From: Bacteroidia bacterium
GTDB taxonomy: Bacteria > Bacteroidota > Bacteroidia > CAILMK01 > JBBDIG01
Length of the DNA: 64,000 bases
Assembly: GCA_040880525.1 (NCBI GenBank)
Contig: JBBDIG010000026.1
Span: 1 to 64,000, forward strand
Direction of reading: 5' to 3'
Positions 36,672-45,747 of the stretch are shown here, piece after piece. The notes beneath the pieces are model-generated. The model did not search any database, was not told the DNA's origin, and was given only the letters and a program-made list of their open reading frames with translations. How positions within the stretch are numbered: the first letter of the stretch is position 1; each line of letters starts with the position of its first letter. The translations under genes were made by a program, and so were the position numbers.

Positions 36672-37643
36672 CTATTCCGGCATTTCAATAATGATCTTAC
36701 CGTTTGCATGGCCACTTTCGCTGTGCTTATGCGCTTCTGAAATCTCATTAAGCGGGTAGGTTTTCGCGATGGGGATTTTGAGCGCACCTTTTTCCAGCAA
36801 TGCGCGCACCTCATCAAGATCATGATGATTGGGTTTCATCATAAAATATTTGCACGACTTTCCGGGCAGCACTTTGCTCAGCAACTGAAGCACTATGGCT
36901 TGCGGCTTTGGAAGCGTAGTAATGTAAACGCCATCAGAGGCAAGTGCCGGTGCGCAGGTGGTATATCCTTCTTTCGCAACAGCATCAAAAATAATATCCC
37001 AGGTATTTTTCCTTTCTGAAAAGTCCTCTTTATTGTAATCTATCACCTCATCGGCACCGAGCGCCATTACCATTTCCAGATTGGCGGTGCTGCATACGCC
37101 CGTTACAGTAGCTCCATAGTGTTTTGCGATTTGTACCGCGCAGGAACCCACACCGCCCGATGCACCATTGATGAGCACCTTCATGCCTTTTTTGATCTTG
37201 CCTTCATCACGCAAACCCTGCAGGGCCGTCAATGCTGCCATTGAGGCACCGGCTGCTTCATTAAAACTTATGTTATCAGGTTTCAGGATCAATTGATCTT
37301 CAGGAACAGTAACATATTCTGCATACGCTCCGCCTTTCAGCGACCGTACGATCCCGAAGACTGCATTGCCTTCGCCAAAGCGGGTTATTTTCTTTCCGGT
37401 ACGCACCACCTCGCCAGCGAAGTCGGAACCCAGCGGCTTTTGATCTGCCTTGCCGCTGAGGGGCCGCAATTTTCCCTGTCGCACTTTGTAGTCCACCGGA
37501 TTTACAGCGGCTGCTTTTACTCTCACCAGGACTTCTTTTTCACCCGGTTCGGGAATATCTTTTTCCTGCACCTTCAATACTTCAGGGGCGCCATATTCAT
37601 CTATCAATACTGCTTTCATAGGTTTGCTTTTGTTCATTATCAT
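36672..37643 (-). CDS. NAD(P)-dependent quinone oxidoreductase-like MDR protein
   Basis: The 323-residue protein is a medium-chain dehydrogenase/reductase of the zinc-free, quinone-oxidoreductase type. It has a GroES-like N-terminal half (MKAVLIDEYGAPEVL from Met9, then VRVKAAAVNPVDYKVR) and a Rossmann half with INGASGGVGSCAVQIAKHYGA. The catalytic zinc ligands of alcohol dehydrogenases are absent. Such enzymes reduce quinones or reactive aldehydes with NAD(P)H. Met9 may be the real start, giving the usual MKAV opening. It converges with the DUF5686 gene. Confidence 0.9.
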   Translation of the reverse strand: MIMNKSKPMKAVLIDEYGAPEVLKVQEKDIPEPGEKEVLVRVKAAAVNPVDYKVRQGKLRPLSGKADQKPLGSDFAGEVVRTGKKITRFGEGNAVFGIVRSLKGGAYAEYVTVPEDQLILKPDNISFNEAAGASMAALTALQGLRDEGKIKKGMKVLINGASGGVGSCAVQIAKHYGATVTGVCSTANLEMVMALGADEVIDYNKEDFSERKNTWDIIFDAVAKEGYTTCAPALASDGVYITTLPKPQAIVLQLLSKVLPGKSCKYFMMKPNHHDLDEVRALLEKGALKIPIAKTYPLNEISEAHKHSESGHANGKIIIEMPE

Positions 37644-37747
37644 TGAGTTTCATTTAACAATCTCAACTCTCTTTTGTGCAGAGAATGAAGAAAAATAATG
37701 ATGATAATGAACCTGCAATTAATGTAACAGCAGGAAGAATTCCGAAG

Positions 37748-39769
37748 CTATGAAATGGGCAGATCAAGGAGAATGATGGTGCCGCTGCCGGGGGTGGAAT
37801 CTATGGCTATGTTGCCGTTCAGTGCCTGCACTCTATCCCTCATGTTTTTCAGTCCAATGCCTGATGCGGTATTCTCTGAGCCGGGCTCAAAGCCCACTCC
37901 GTTATCCTCAATGATGAGATTCAGCGAATCTGCGCTGTAGTTGATGGAAATGGTGGCCAATTTAGCACGGGAATGTTTGATAATATTGCTGGCTAGTTCC
38001 TGAATGATCCGGTAAATGGCTACATCCCGGCCATTCTCCAACTGCTTTTCCCTGCCGTTCACAATTACCTTAAGCCCCACCTTTCCGCTTTCGTCAATGG
38101 TGGCAGCCAACTCTCTGACGGCAGCGACCAATCCAAATTTGGTTACGGTTCCGCTCACCAGATTGTGCGAAATTTTCCTGACTTCGCGGCACGCATCATC
38201 AAGCAGGTTTGTTGCTGCATCGTATTCAGCTTCATGGGTTATCTTATCGCTGAGGGCGGCAAATCGTAATTTCACGGTAGCCAGCATACTCCCGAGGTTA
38301 TCATGCAGCTCTTCCCCAAGCCTTTTTCGCTCAATGCTCTGCCCTTCCATCAGCGCATTGATCCGTAGCAGTTCATTTTTACGGATCAGGTCAAGCACCT
38401 GTTGCCGGCTTTCTTTTTCCTTTTGTTCGGCAATCGTGCGGTTATGTTTCATTCGCTGATTAAAATACAGAAAAGTGGCAATAGCCAGCAGAAAAAAGAG
38501 AACGGTACCGCCTGAGAAAAGCTTGTTTCTCATTTTAGCTTCAGAAAGATGCAGGGCTGATATTTCTGCTTTCTTTCTTTCAATCACAAGGCTGTCTGCC
38601 GTTTCTTTAGTCTTATATTGGGTTTGGAGTTCCACCACTGCCCGTTGTTTTTCTTCATTCAATATTGAATCTGAAAAAACAAGGTTCAGGCGTAAATAAT
38701 GCAATGCGCTATCCGGCTGGCCCAGGTAAGCAAATACATTATGTAGATTAAAGGTTACCGCAGCCATTATGCGCAGATCTTTTCTTTTATTGGCAATTTC
38801 CCAGGCATTTAAATAGTATTCTTTAGCTAATTCATCCTGTTCCTGAAAATAAAAACAGTTGCCAATATTGTTATATAATTCTCCCATTGCATAATAATAC
38901 CGGTATTGCCTGCTCAACGTCAAGCCTTCTTCATAATATTCCAGGGCTTTATCATATTCTTCCTGGATCTCATGCCAATTGCCCCAGTTTAAAAGAAGCA
39001 CGACCAGCTTTTTATTCAGGTTTAATTCTTGGAATATATTTTTAGCAATAGAAAAATAATCCATTGCCTTTTCATGATCCCCGACCTTCAGCATGAGAAT
39101 TCCCATGGCAGCATAGCTTTCTGCTTTAGCTACTTTGTCTTTTTGCCGGGTTGCGAAATCAAGGGCCCGTGAGAAAAAGTTTTCAGCCGCATTGGTATCA
39201 TTGGTGTGATGGTGCAACTGGCCTAGCTGCAGCAACGTTGAATGCCGGATTTCAGGAGAGGTTGCCAGTTTATATGCCTCATAAAAGCTTTCCAATGCTT
39301 CGGGCCTTTTTTGAAGGTGCATATAAATTTGCCCCCGGACCAATTTGCAATAGGCAATTCCATTAGTGTCTGATTCTTTTTGATATATTACCAAAGCCTT
39401 ATCCAGTCCTTTCCTGGCGGATATAAAATCCTGTTTCCGGAAATCCAAATAGGCAAGCCGGGACAAGGCAAAGGCTGAGACACCTTCGTTAATTTCAGCC
39501 AGGTGCATGGCCTGGAGAAGATAGACTCTGGCAATGCTGTCCTCATTTAACCGCAATGCCGTACGGACAATCCATGTGATATCATCCCTGATATTTTTCT
39601 CAGGCGCTTCGCGGAGCAGGCTAAGCAGTTCCACCGGGTTTTTCCGGTACAGCGAATCTTTGGCGGCCTCAGTGATCAGCAAGGAAGATTCAGCGTTACT
39701 GCCGGCCGCCATCCAAATCAAAAATAAGAAACAAAGGCTCCCTTTTAATCTTGGACTGGAATTAAACAT
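37748..39769 (-). CDS. TPR-containing sensor histidine kinase (NarL/HisKA_3 type)
   Basis: The 673-residue protein has a signal-like N-terminus, then tetratricopeptide-type repeats (about residues 60-390, for example GNCFYFQEQDELAKEYYLNA), one transmembrane segment near 405-425, a HisKA_3 dimerisation helix with the phosphoaccepting His489 (ELHDNLGS) and an ATP-binding domain (N-box around QELASNIIKHS, GVGF, and GIGLKNMRDR). It probably senses an envelope signal and phosphorylates the response regulator encoded upstream at 40262. A 140-residue unknown protein is encoded between them on the same strand, so this is the third gene of the unit. Confidence 0.92.
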   Translation of the reverse strand: MFNSSPRLKGSLCFLFLIWMAAGSNAESSLLITEAAKDSLYRKNPVELLSLLREAPEKNIRDDITWIVRTALRLNEDSIARVYLLQAMHLAEINEGVSAFALSRLAYLDFRKQDFISARKGLDKALVIYQKESDTNGIAYCKLVRGQIYMHLQKRPEALESFYEAYKLATSPEIRHSTLLQLGQLHHHTNDTNAAENFFSRALDFATRQKDKVAKAESYAAMGILMLKVGDHEKAMDYFSIAKNIFQELNLNKKLVVLLLNWGNWHEIQEEYDKALEYYEEGLTLSRQYRYYYAMGELYNNIGNCFYFQEQDELAKEYYLNAWEIANKRKDLRIMAAVTFNLHNVFAYLGQPDSALHYLRLNLVFSDSILNEEKQRAVVELQTQYKTKETADSLVIERKKAEISALHLSEAKMRNKLFSGGTVLFFLLAIATFLYFNQRMKHNRTIAEQKEKESRQQVLDLIRKNELLRINALMEGQSIERKRLGEELHDNLGSMLATVKLRFAALSDKITHEAEYDAATNLLDDACREVRKISHNLVSGTVTKFGLVAAVRELAATIDESGKVGLKVIVNGREKQLENGRDVAIYRIIQELASNIIKHSRAKLATISINYSADSLNLIIEDNGVGFEPGSENTASGIGLKNMRDRVQALNGNIAIDSTPGSGTIILLDLPIS

Positions 39770-39825
39770 TGGACATTTGAGATGTGGTCAAAATAGTCAG
39801 AAGCTGGAAAGGCTACAAGGAGATT

Positions 39826-40248
39826 CTAATTGCCATATTTACTCAAAGAAACCTGCTTTCCACGTTTTTTACCTGTATTGTCGGTTACCACAGCCATTAC
39901 AACAGCAGAGGTTTGTCCTGTAAAATCTACAGTAAAATTATAGTCGGTCAATTGGCCATCGGTCCCGGTCATTTGGATGTCAACTTCATGGTAATTTTTT
40001 AGCGCAGTGGCCGGATTGACGGACGCAGAATGTCCGGGATTTTCTAACGGAACCTTCATGTGAATTTTTACTTGCAGCGGACTGATGAATTCGAAATAGG
40101 GCCACCATTCCACATAATCTTCGGGCGGATAACACTCATTGTTCATAAGATTGGAGTTTTTGTATTGAAATTGAGAAAAGATTTTTTTTGCTGCATATCC
40201 TAGGGCCCCTGCGCCAAGTATTACGCCTGCTACTTTTTTAGCTTTCAT
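39826..40248 (-). CDS. Unknown small exported or membrane-anchored protein within the two-component operon
   Basis: The 140-residue protein has an N-terminal Gly/Ala-rich hydrophobic stretch (MKAKKVAGVILGAGALGYAA) that could be a membrane anchor, followed by a soluble, strand-rich part with aromatic clusters (EDYVEWWPYFEFI). I recognise no family. It lies 14 nt after the response regulator and about 56 nt before the kinase. A small protein sitting between a regulator and its kinase may be an accessory input or output factor, but no motif shows this. The frame is intact and the coding style is consistent with its neighbours. Confidence 0.6.
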   Translation of the reverse strand: MKAKKVAGVILGAGALGYAAKKIFSQFQYKNSNLMNNECYPPEDYVEWWPYFEFISPLQVKIHMKVPLENPGHSASVNPATALKNYHEVDIQMTGTDGQLTDYNFTVDFTGQTSAVVMAVVTDNTGKKRGKQVSLSKYGN

Positions 40249-40261
40249 CTTTCGTAGTTGT

Positions 40262-40906
40262 TTAATGGAAATTATTTTTTAATGCCCATTTCACCAGTCC
40301 TGCTGTATTTTTCACGTTCACCTTCACCAGCAGGTTTTTGCGATAAGTATCAACGGTATGCGGACTCAACCCGAGTTGAGCAGCAATTTCGGAGGTAGTA
40401 AGTTCACCAAGGATGAGCTTTAGCACTTCCTGTTCACGTCCTGTAAGTTCAATGGGCTGCTCCTTTTCAGTTTTGGCTTGCTCGCTAAGCCGGTAACTGG
40501 CCACCAATGCACTCGCCACTTCGTTGGAAAAATAAGGATCTCCCTTTGAAACCTGATGCAGCGCCTGTATTAATTCCTGCTTGCCCGTATTCTTCATCAT
40601 GTAGCCATTGGCTCCGCTATCAAGGATCGGGGTTACCGTTTCGGGAGCAAGATGCATAGTTATCATAATAATCTTGATTTCAGGGTTTCTTTGTTTCACC
40701 AGCCGGGTAGCTTCCTGGCCATCCATCACGGGCATCTTCAGGTCCATCAGGATTATATCCGGGTGTTCCTGATTATCCAGAAGGTCAACCGCTTCCCGGC
40801 CATTCAGTGCCTCGCCTGTAATTTTTATATCGTTAACGCCATTCAGCAAATTTTTAATGCCATTAATAAAAATTATATGGTCATCTACAATCCATACTTT
40901 GATCAT
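40262..40906 (-). CDS. NarL/FixJ-family response regulator
   Basis: The 214-residue protein has a receiver domain with the phosphoacceptor Asp55 (ILMDLKMP), acidic pocket residues near the start (VDDH at 8-10), and a LuxR-type helix-turn-helix at the C-terminus (TGREQEVLKLILGELTTSEIAAQLGLSPHTVDTYRKNLLVK). The DNA-binding domain is residues about 148-205. It is the first gene of an operon that continues through a 140-residue unknown protein to a TPR-containing histidine kinase. Its target genes are not evident. Confidence 0.94.
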   Translation of the reverse strand: MIKVWIVDDHIIFINGIKNLLNGVNDIKITGEALNGREAVDLLDNQEHPDIILMDLKMPVMDGQEATRLVKQRNPEIKIIMITMHLAPETVTPILDSGANGYMMKNTGKQELIQALHQVSKGDPYFSNEVASALVASYRLSEQAKTEKEQPIELTGREQEVLKLILGELTTSEIAAQLGLSPHTVDTYRKNLLVKVNVKNTAGLVKWALKNNFH

Positions 40907-41154
40907 TGTTATATTATGCTATTGGTTAAGGCTTTGGATAGTAATATGGGGAGAATTAAACAAAAGGAGTAAATAGCTGCACCTTACGCGATCAAATATC
41001 CGCAGCCCGAACGTTGATTTAAATACCTGCAAACAGTGAAAAGACATCCCTGAAAATGGGGATATAAAATTTCTGAAAACGTCAGGTCAGTCAGGCTATG
41101 TTGTTTTTCCTTATTTTTAGAGCGTGTTTCAACCTTGTTTAAAAAATTGATACT

Positions 41155-42912
41155 ATGCATCCCGAACTACTCATTGACATTTTGCCGCACCAGCTTGAGG
41201 AAGGCTCCCATGAAATATGTATTGCAGCCAAAGAAGAAGGTGCCTGGCGCACATACAGCACCCGGCAATGTGCTGACATCGTAGAGCATGTGGCGTTGGG
41301 GCTTTTGGCCCAGGGCATACTTCCCGGAGATAAAGTAGCCATTATCGCGAATAATTGTCCGGAATGGAACTTCATTGATCTCGGGATCATGACGGCAGGC
41401 GCTATCACAGTTCCTATTTATCCTACGCTAAGCGAGGAGCACCAGGTGTTTATTTTTAATGACGCCAAAGTGAAAATCGTATTTGTAGAGAATGAGGAAC
41501 TGCTGGCAAAGGTGGAAAAGCTGAAAATGCGCAAACCTGACCTGCAACATATTTTTACACTGGATAAAATACCCGGTGCTCGCCACTGGAGCGAAGTGAC
41601 GGATGCCGCACAGGATAGCGGTAAAGAAGAACTGAAAAAACGCAGGCAGCAGATGAAACCTGAGGGTCTGGCTACCATCATTTATACTTCCGGAACTACG
41701 GGGAATCCCAAAGGGGTGATGCTGAACCACAACAACATTATCAGCAATCTCATAGGTGTGGCGGAGGTGCTTCCTTTTGACCGCAGCCACAGGGCACTCA
41801 GCTTTTTGCCGCTATGCCACAGCTTTGAACGCACCGTTTGTTTCTATTACCTGTACAGGGGTGTGTCAATATATTATGCCGAGAGCCTGGAAACCATAGG
41901 TGATAATCTGAAGGAAGTGAAACCGCACCTGTTTACTGCCGTGCCGCGCCTCCTGGAAAAGGTTTATGAAAAGATCATCAAAAAAGGATTGGAGCTGAAA
42001 GGTGTGAAGCGTGCCCTGTTTTTTTGGGCCGTTAAGCTGGGGCTGGAATATGATGACGAGGGGAAAAACGGTGGCTTGTACGCTTTCCAGTTGAAGCTGG
42101 CGCAGAAGATCATTTTCAGCAAATGGAAGGAGGCGTTAGGCGGGGAGATCGAAATTATCGTCACGGGTGCGGCTGCTCTCCAAATGCGGCTGGCCAGGGT
42201 ATTTAGTGCGGCTGGCATAGGCGTGAGAGAAGGGTACGGCCTTACGGAAAGTTCGCCCGTGATTGCAGTAAACCGCAAGAACGATTTTAAGCTGGGAACA
42301 GTAGGACCGGTACTCCCCGGTGTGGAGGTGAAGATCCTGGAAAATGGCGAAATATGCGCACGGGGTCCCAATATCATGATGGGATACTACAACCAACCTG
42401 AGATCACAGCCGAGACTATTGACAGCGAGGGTTGGCTCCATACCGGGGATGTAGGCAGAATGGTAGATGACAAATACCTGAAAATCACCGACCGGCTGAA
42501 GGAGATCTTCAAAACTTCCGGAGGAAAGTATGTGGCTCCGCAGCCGCTGGAAAGCAAGATCAGCGAATCCTTTTTCATTGAGCAGGTGATGGTGATCGGG
42601 GAGAATGAAAGATTTGTGGCTGCGCTCATCATTCCGGATTTTACCTACCTGAAGGATTGGTGCGCGAGAAATAACGTGCTGTGCAATTCGCCTGAACAAA
42701 TGATCAGCAGCAAAGCCGTGAAAGATAAGATCCAGCAGGAGATTGACCGCTACAACAGCGAACTGGGACAAACAGAGAAGATCAAGCAGTTCCGGTTACT
42801 GCCGAAACCTTTTTCCATTGATGCAGGAGAATTAACACCCACCATGAAGCTGAAGCGAAAAGTCATCATGGCGATTCATGCGGGGCTGATAGAGGACATT
42901 TATAAGGATTGA
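41155..42912 (+). CDS. Long-chain acyl-CoA synthetase (AMP-forming)
   Basis: The 585-residue enzyme has the AMP-binding motif TIIYTSGTTGNPKG (residues 174-187), a GYGLTESSPV motif, and the SEGWLHTGDVG hinge region. Size and sequence fit FadD-type long-chain acyl-CoA ligases. It is longer than PaaK phenylacetate-CoA ligases (about 430 residues) and lacks their typical motifs, so it should not be read as the pathway's first enzyme, even though paaE follows 158 nt later. It activates fatty acids for beta-oxidation or phospholipid synthesis. Confidence 0.93.
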   Translation: MHPELLIDILPHQLEEGSHEICIAAKEEGAWRTYSTRQCADIVEHVALGLLAQGILPGDKVAIIANNCPEWNFIDLGIMTAGAITVPIYPTLSEEHQVFIFNDAKVKIVFVENEELLAKVEKLKMRKPDLQHIFTLDKIPGARHWSEVTDAAQDSGKEELKKRRQQMKPEGLATIIYTSGTTGNPKGVMLNHNNIISNLIGVAEVLPFDRSHRALSFLPLCHSFERTVCFYYLYRGVSIYYAESLETIGDNLKEVKPHLFTAVPRLLEKVYEKIIKKGLELKGVKRALFFWAVKLGLEYDDEGKNGGLYAFQLKLAQKIIFSKWKEALGGEIEIIVTGAAALQMRLARVFSAAGIGVREGYGLTESSPVIAVNRKNDFKLGTVGPVLPGVEVKILENGEICARGPNIMMGYYNQPEITAETIDSEGWLHTGDVGRMVDDKYLKITDRLKEIFKTSGGKYVAPQPLESKISESFFIEQVMVIGENERFVAALIIPDFTYLKDWCARNNVLCNSPEQMISSKAVKDKIQQEIDRYNSELGQTEKIKQFRLLPKPFSIDAGELTPTMKLKRKVIMAIHAGLIEDIYKD

Positions 42913-43018
42913 GGTATTGCCGGGAGTTTTTATAATGCCTGTTACCTGTAAAGTTTCATCACTTTTATACTTCTCAAAACTTCAGGCTCTTTTGGCGGTA
43001 AGGGTCTGTTCTGCTTTC

Positions 43019-43026
43019 TATCTTTG
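43019..43026 (+). promoter_or_regulatory. -7 box (TATCTTTG) of paaE
   Basis: TATCTTTG fits TAnnTTTG and lies 44 nt before the paaE start. A TTTG lies 24 nt further upstream, somewhat too far for a standard -33 element. No PaaR-type repeat is present. Confidence 0.5.
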
Positions 43027-43070
43027 CGCCCGGTTTTTTAAATTTAAATTCCAAGCAAAAACAGGAGCCA

Positions 43071-44198
43071 ATGGTACAATTCCACAAGCTGAAGGTGGCG
43101 AAGATCAACCGCGAAACGAAGGATGCCGTATCAATTCAGTTTGAGATTCCGGAAGAGCTGAAGAGCACGTTCCGGTATCAGCCCGGCCAATATCTCACGG
43201 TGCAGGTGGTGCAGCACGATGTGAAGCACCGCAGGGCATATTCGGTCTGTTCCAGCCCGGCCATGGGCGATCCGCTCACTATTGGCGTAAAGCGGGTGGA
43301 AGATGGCGTGGTCAGCACTTATTTGAACGATCATCTCCACGCAGGCGAAATGCTGGAATTCTATCCTCCGATGGGCAAATTCACCATTGCGCTGGATGAG
43401 AGTTTCAGGCGCAACTTCATCATGGTGGCTGGCGGCAGTGGAATTACACCTATAATTTCGCTAGTAAAGTCCATTCTTACCGAAGAGCCGCAGAGCCGTG
43501 TCTGGCTGTTCTATGGCAACCGCAACGAACACAGCATCATGTTCAAAAGCCAACTGGAGGAGTTGGAGAAGCGGTTCGATAACTTCAGCCTCACGCATAT
43601 CGTGGATATGCCCCAGGAATCATGGAGCGGCCTCACCGGACAGATCAACCATGACATGTTGCGGGAATTGCTGAAGCAATGCACAGACATGGATCTCACC
43701 AGAGAAGCTGAGTTCTTCATCTGCGGCCCTACGGGAATGATGGAGCAGGTAAATGCCACCCTGCGCGAAATGCATGTTCCGAAGGAGAAGATACACATCG
43801 AATATTTTACCTCCCCTACACCGCTGGCCGATGAAATTGGTGAGCCGGAGAAAACTACTTCCAAAGCGGCTCCTGCGGAAGCAACAAGCGGTTTGTATGA
43901 CGAAGAGTTTCCTTCAGACGGCCCGGTAAATCAGGTGAAAGTAATCCTGAACAACGAGACCACGATCATTCAGGTGGATGAAGATGAAAGCATTCTTGAA
44001 GCAGCCATGCGGCAGGACCTCGATCCGCCCTATGCCTGCCAGATGGGGATCTGCACTACCTGCCGTGCCCGCTGCAAAGCCGGGGAAGTTTTTATGGACG
44101 AGCGGGAGGGACTCACGGACCAGGAGGTGGAGGAAGGCTTTATCCTCACCTGCCAAAGCCATCCGAAAACTCCAGGCGTAGTGGTGGAATATGAGTAG
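43071..44198 (+). CDS. paaE: Phenylacetyl-CoA epoxidase reductase subunit PaaE-like
   Basis: The 375-residue protein joins a ferredoxin-reductase module to a C-terminal plant-type 2Fe-2S ferredoxin. The FAD-binding motif RAYS is at residues 55-58, the nucleotide motif GGSGITP at 121-127, and the cluster ligands are Cys323, Cys328, Cys331 and Cys361. This architecture fits PaaE, which passes electrons from NADPH to the di-iron PaaA subunit. A linker rich in Pro, Ala and Thr (about residues 262-282) separates the modules. It lies about 40 kb from paaABC and has its own promoter. Related hydroxylase reductases share this layout, so the pathway assignment rests on the paaABC genes in the same window. 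Confidence 0.85.
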   Translation: MVQFHKLKVAKINRETKDAVSIQFEIPEELKSTFRYQPGQYLTVQVVQHDVKHRRAYSVCSSPAMGDPLTIGVKRVEDGVVSTYLNDHLHAGEMLEFYPPMGKFTIALDESFRRNFIMVAGGSGITPIISLVKSILTEEPQSRVWLFYGNRNEHSIMFKSQLEELEKRFDNFSLTHIVDMPQESWSGLTGQINHDMLRELLKQCTDMDLTREAEFFICGPTGMMEQVNATLREMHVPKEKIHIEYFTSPTPLADEIGEPEKTTSKAAPAEATSGLYDEEFPSDGPVNQVKVILNNETTIIQVDEDESILEAAMRQDLDPPYACQMGICTTCRARCKAGEVFMDEREGLTDQEVEEGFILTCQSHPKTPGVVVEYE

Positions 44199-44293
44199 GG
44201 GAGCAGCCAGGGTATTCTTTATCCAAATATTAAAAGGAAAGAAATAATCCCTTTTTGTTTTACCGGGTAGCATTTTAATAACTAAAATGGATT

Positions 44294-45580
44294 ATGTCAA
44301 CTTCCTCTCTCTACGAATTATATAAGCAAAGGGGCACCGTCAGCACCGATAGCCGGAAGATCATTCCGGACAGTATATTTTTTTCGCTGAAAGGCCCGGC
44401 CTTCAATGGCAATGAATACGCGGCCCAGGCGCTGGAGAAAGGAGCAGCTTATGCCGTGGTGGATGAAGCTGCGTATGCGAAAAGCGAACGATTCATCTTA
44501 GTGGAAGATGCCCTGATGGCATTGCAGGAGCTAGCCACATACCATCGCATGAATATGCGGCTTCCTGTGCTGGCAATTGCAGGCTCTAATGGCAAAACCA
44601 CCACGAAGGAACTGTTGCAGCGGATACTCACAAAAAAGCTGAAAGTATTTGCCACCCCCGGCAATCTCAATAACCACATCGGGGTTCCGCTCAGCCTGCT
44701 TCAACTCAGGCCGGAACATGATATCGCTGTCATCGAGTTTGGTGCAAATCACCGTGGCGAGAATCGCCTGCTGGCAGAAATTGCGTTGCCGGATTTCGGG
44801 ATCGTAACCAATGTGGGTAAGGATCATCTTGAGGGCTTTGGTGGTATTGAAGGCGTGAAAATGGCCAACAAGGAACTTTATGATTTCCTTGAAGAAAATG
44901 ACGGTACCGCTTTTATTAATCAGGATGACGAAGAATTGAAAAAGCTGGCCGGCTCCGTAAAAGCAGTTTATTATGGCACCGGTTCAAAATCAAAATATAA
45001 AGGAAAGATCCTTAACCGGTTCCCGTTTCTGAAGGTGGCCATTAATTTTTATAATAAGGAAAAGGTGGAGGTACAAACGCATCTTTTCGGTTCATTCCAT
45101 TTGCAGAATATCCTGGCTGTGGCGGCTATCGGTCATTATTTCGGAGTAGCTCCGGCTGATGTAGCAGAAGCGGTAGAAAGCTATAAACCCGATAACAATC
45201 GCTCGCAGGTGGTGCAATGGAAAGGCAACACCCTGATCCTTGACGCCTACAATGCGAACCCCAGCAGTATGCAGGGAGCGCTGGCTGATTTTGGTGACCA
45301 CCCGCATCCCAGAAAGGCAGTCGTGCTGGGCGACATGCACGAACTGGGAGAAGAAAGCGAAAAGGAGCACCGTGAGATTGTGGATTTGTTGAAGAAAATA
45401 AACCTGCAAACCGTCATCCTTATCGGGTCTGAATTTAAAAAAGTAAAAAACAAACTGAAGTGCATTCATTTTCCGAATGCCGGGAAGTTAAAGGCCTGGC
45501 TGGAGCGGCAGCAGTTCCATGACGCGCTGTTTTTCGTAAAGGGTAGCCGCGGCCAGCAACTTGAAAAGGCGTTTGAATAA
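44294..45580 (+). CDS. murF: UDP-N-acetylmuramoyl-tripeptide--D-alanyl-D-alanine ligase
   Basis: The 428-residue Mur ligase has the ATP-binding motif GSNGKTTTKE (residues 97-106), VTNVGKDHLEGFG in the central domain, and LDAYNANPSSMQGAL in the C-terminal part. The N-terminal segment (TDSRKIIPDSIFFSLKGPAFNGNEYA) is typical of MurF. It adds the D-Ala-D-Ala dipeptide to the peptidoglycan precursor in the cytoplasm. It lies 95 nt after paaE and there are no other cell-wall genes nearby, which is unusual since murF is often within a dcw cluster; in Bacteroidota single copies outside the cluster do occur. Confidence 0.96.
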   Translation: MSTSSLYELYKQRGTVSTDSRKIIPDSIFFSLKGPAFNGNEYAAQALEKGAAYAVVDEAAYAKSERFILVEDALMALQELATYHRMNMRLPVLAIAGSNGKTTTKELLQRILTKKLKVFATPGNLNNHIGVPLSLLQLRPEHDIAVIEFGANHRGENRLLAEIALPDFGIVTNVGKDHLEGFGGIEGVKMANKELYDFLEENDGTAFINQDDEELKKLAGSVKAVYYGTGSKSKYKGKILNRFPFLKVAINFYNKEKVEVQTHLFGSFHLQNILAVAAIGHYFGVAPADVAEAVESYKPDNNRSQVVQWKGNTLILDAYNANPSSMQGALADFGDHPHPRKAVVLGDMHELGEESEKEHREIVDLLKKINLQTVILIGSEFKKVKNKLKCIHFPNAGKLKAWLERQQFHDALFFVKGSRGQQLEKAFE

Positions 45581-45692
45581 AAAATTGTAACTATCATTTA
45601 AATAATGGATAAAAATGCTCGTCAGCCGTAAATTCCGGATTGATTGAAAACTGCAGGTACAGTTTTGTTTTTTTAATTGCGAATAGCAAATC

Positions 45693-45726
45693 CAAAAAAA
45701 ACCCGGAACCATTGCTGATACCGGGT
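45693..45726 (-). terminator. Intrinsic terminator of the beta-helix lipoprotein gene
   Basis: ACCCGG (45701-45706) pairs with CCGGGT (45721-45726) around a 14-nt loop. On the minus strand the stem is followed by eight T residues. It lies 22 nt beyond the stop of the lipoprotein gene. It could also slow transcription coming from murF, but the T-run is on the minus side. Confidence 0.65.
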
Positions 45727-45747
45727 CTCCTTTAAAAAATAGACTAA

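Noticed and set aside
41155-42912. Reading the acyl-CoA synthetase next to paaE as PaaK
   Set aside because: The length (585 residues) and motifs fit long-chain acyl-CoA ligases; PaaK is about 430 residues and has a different motif set.
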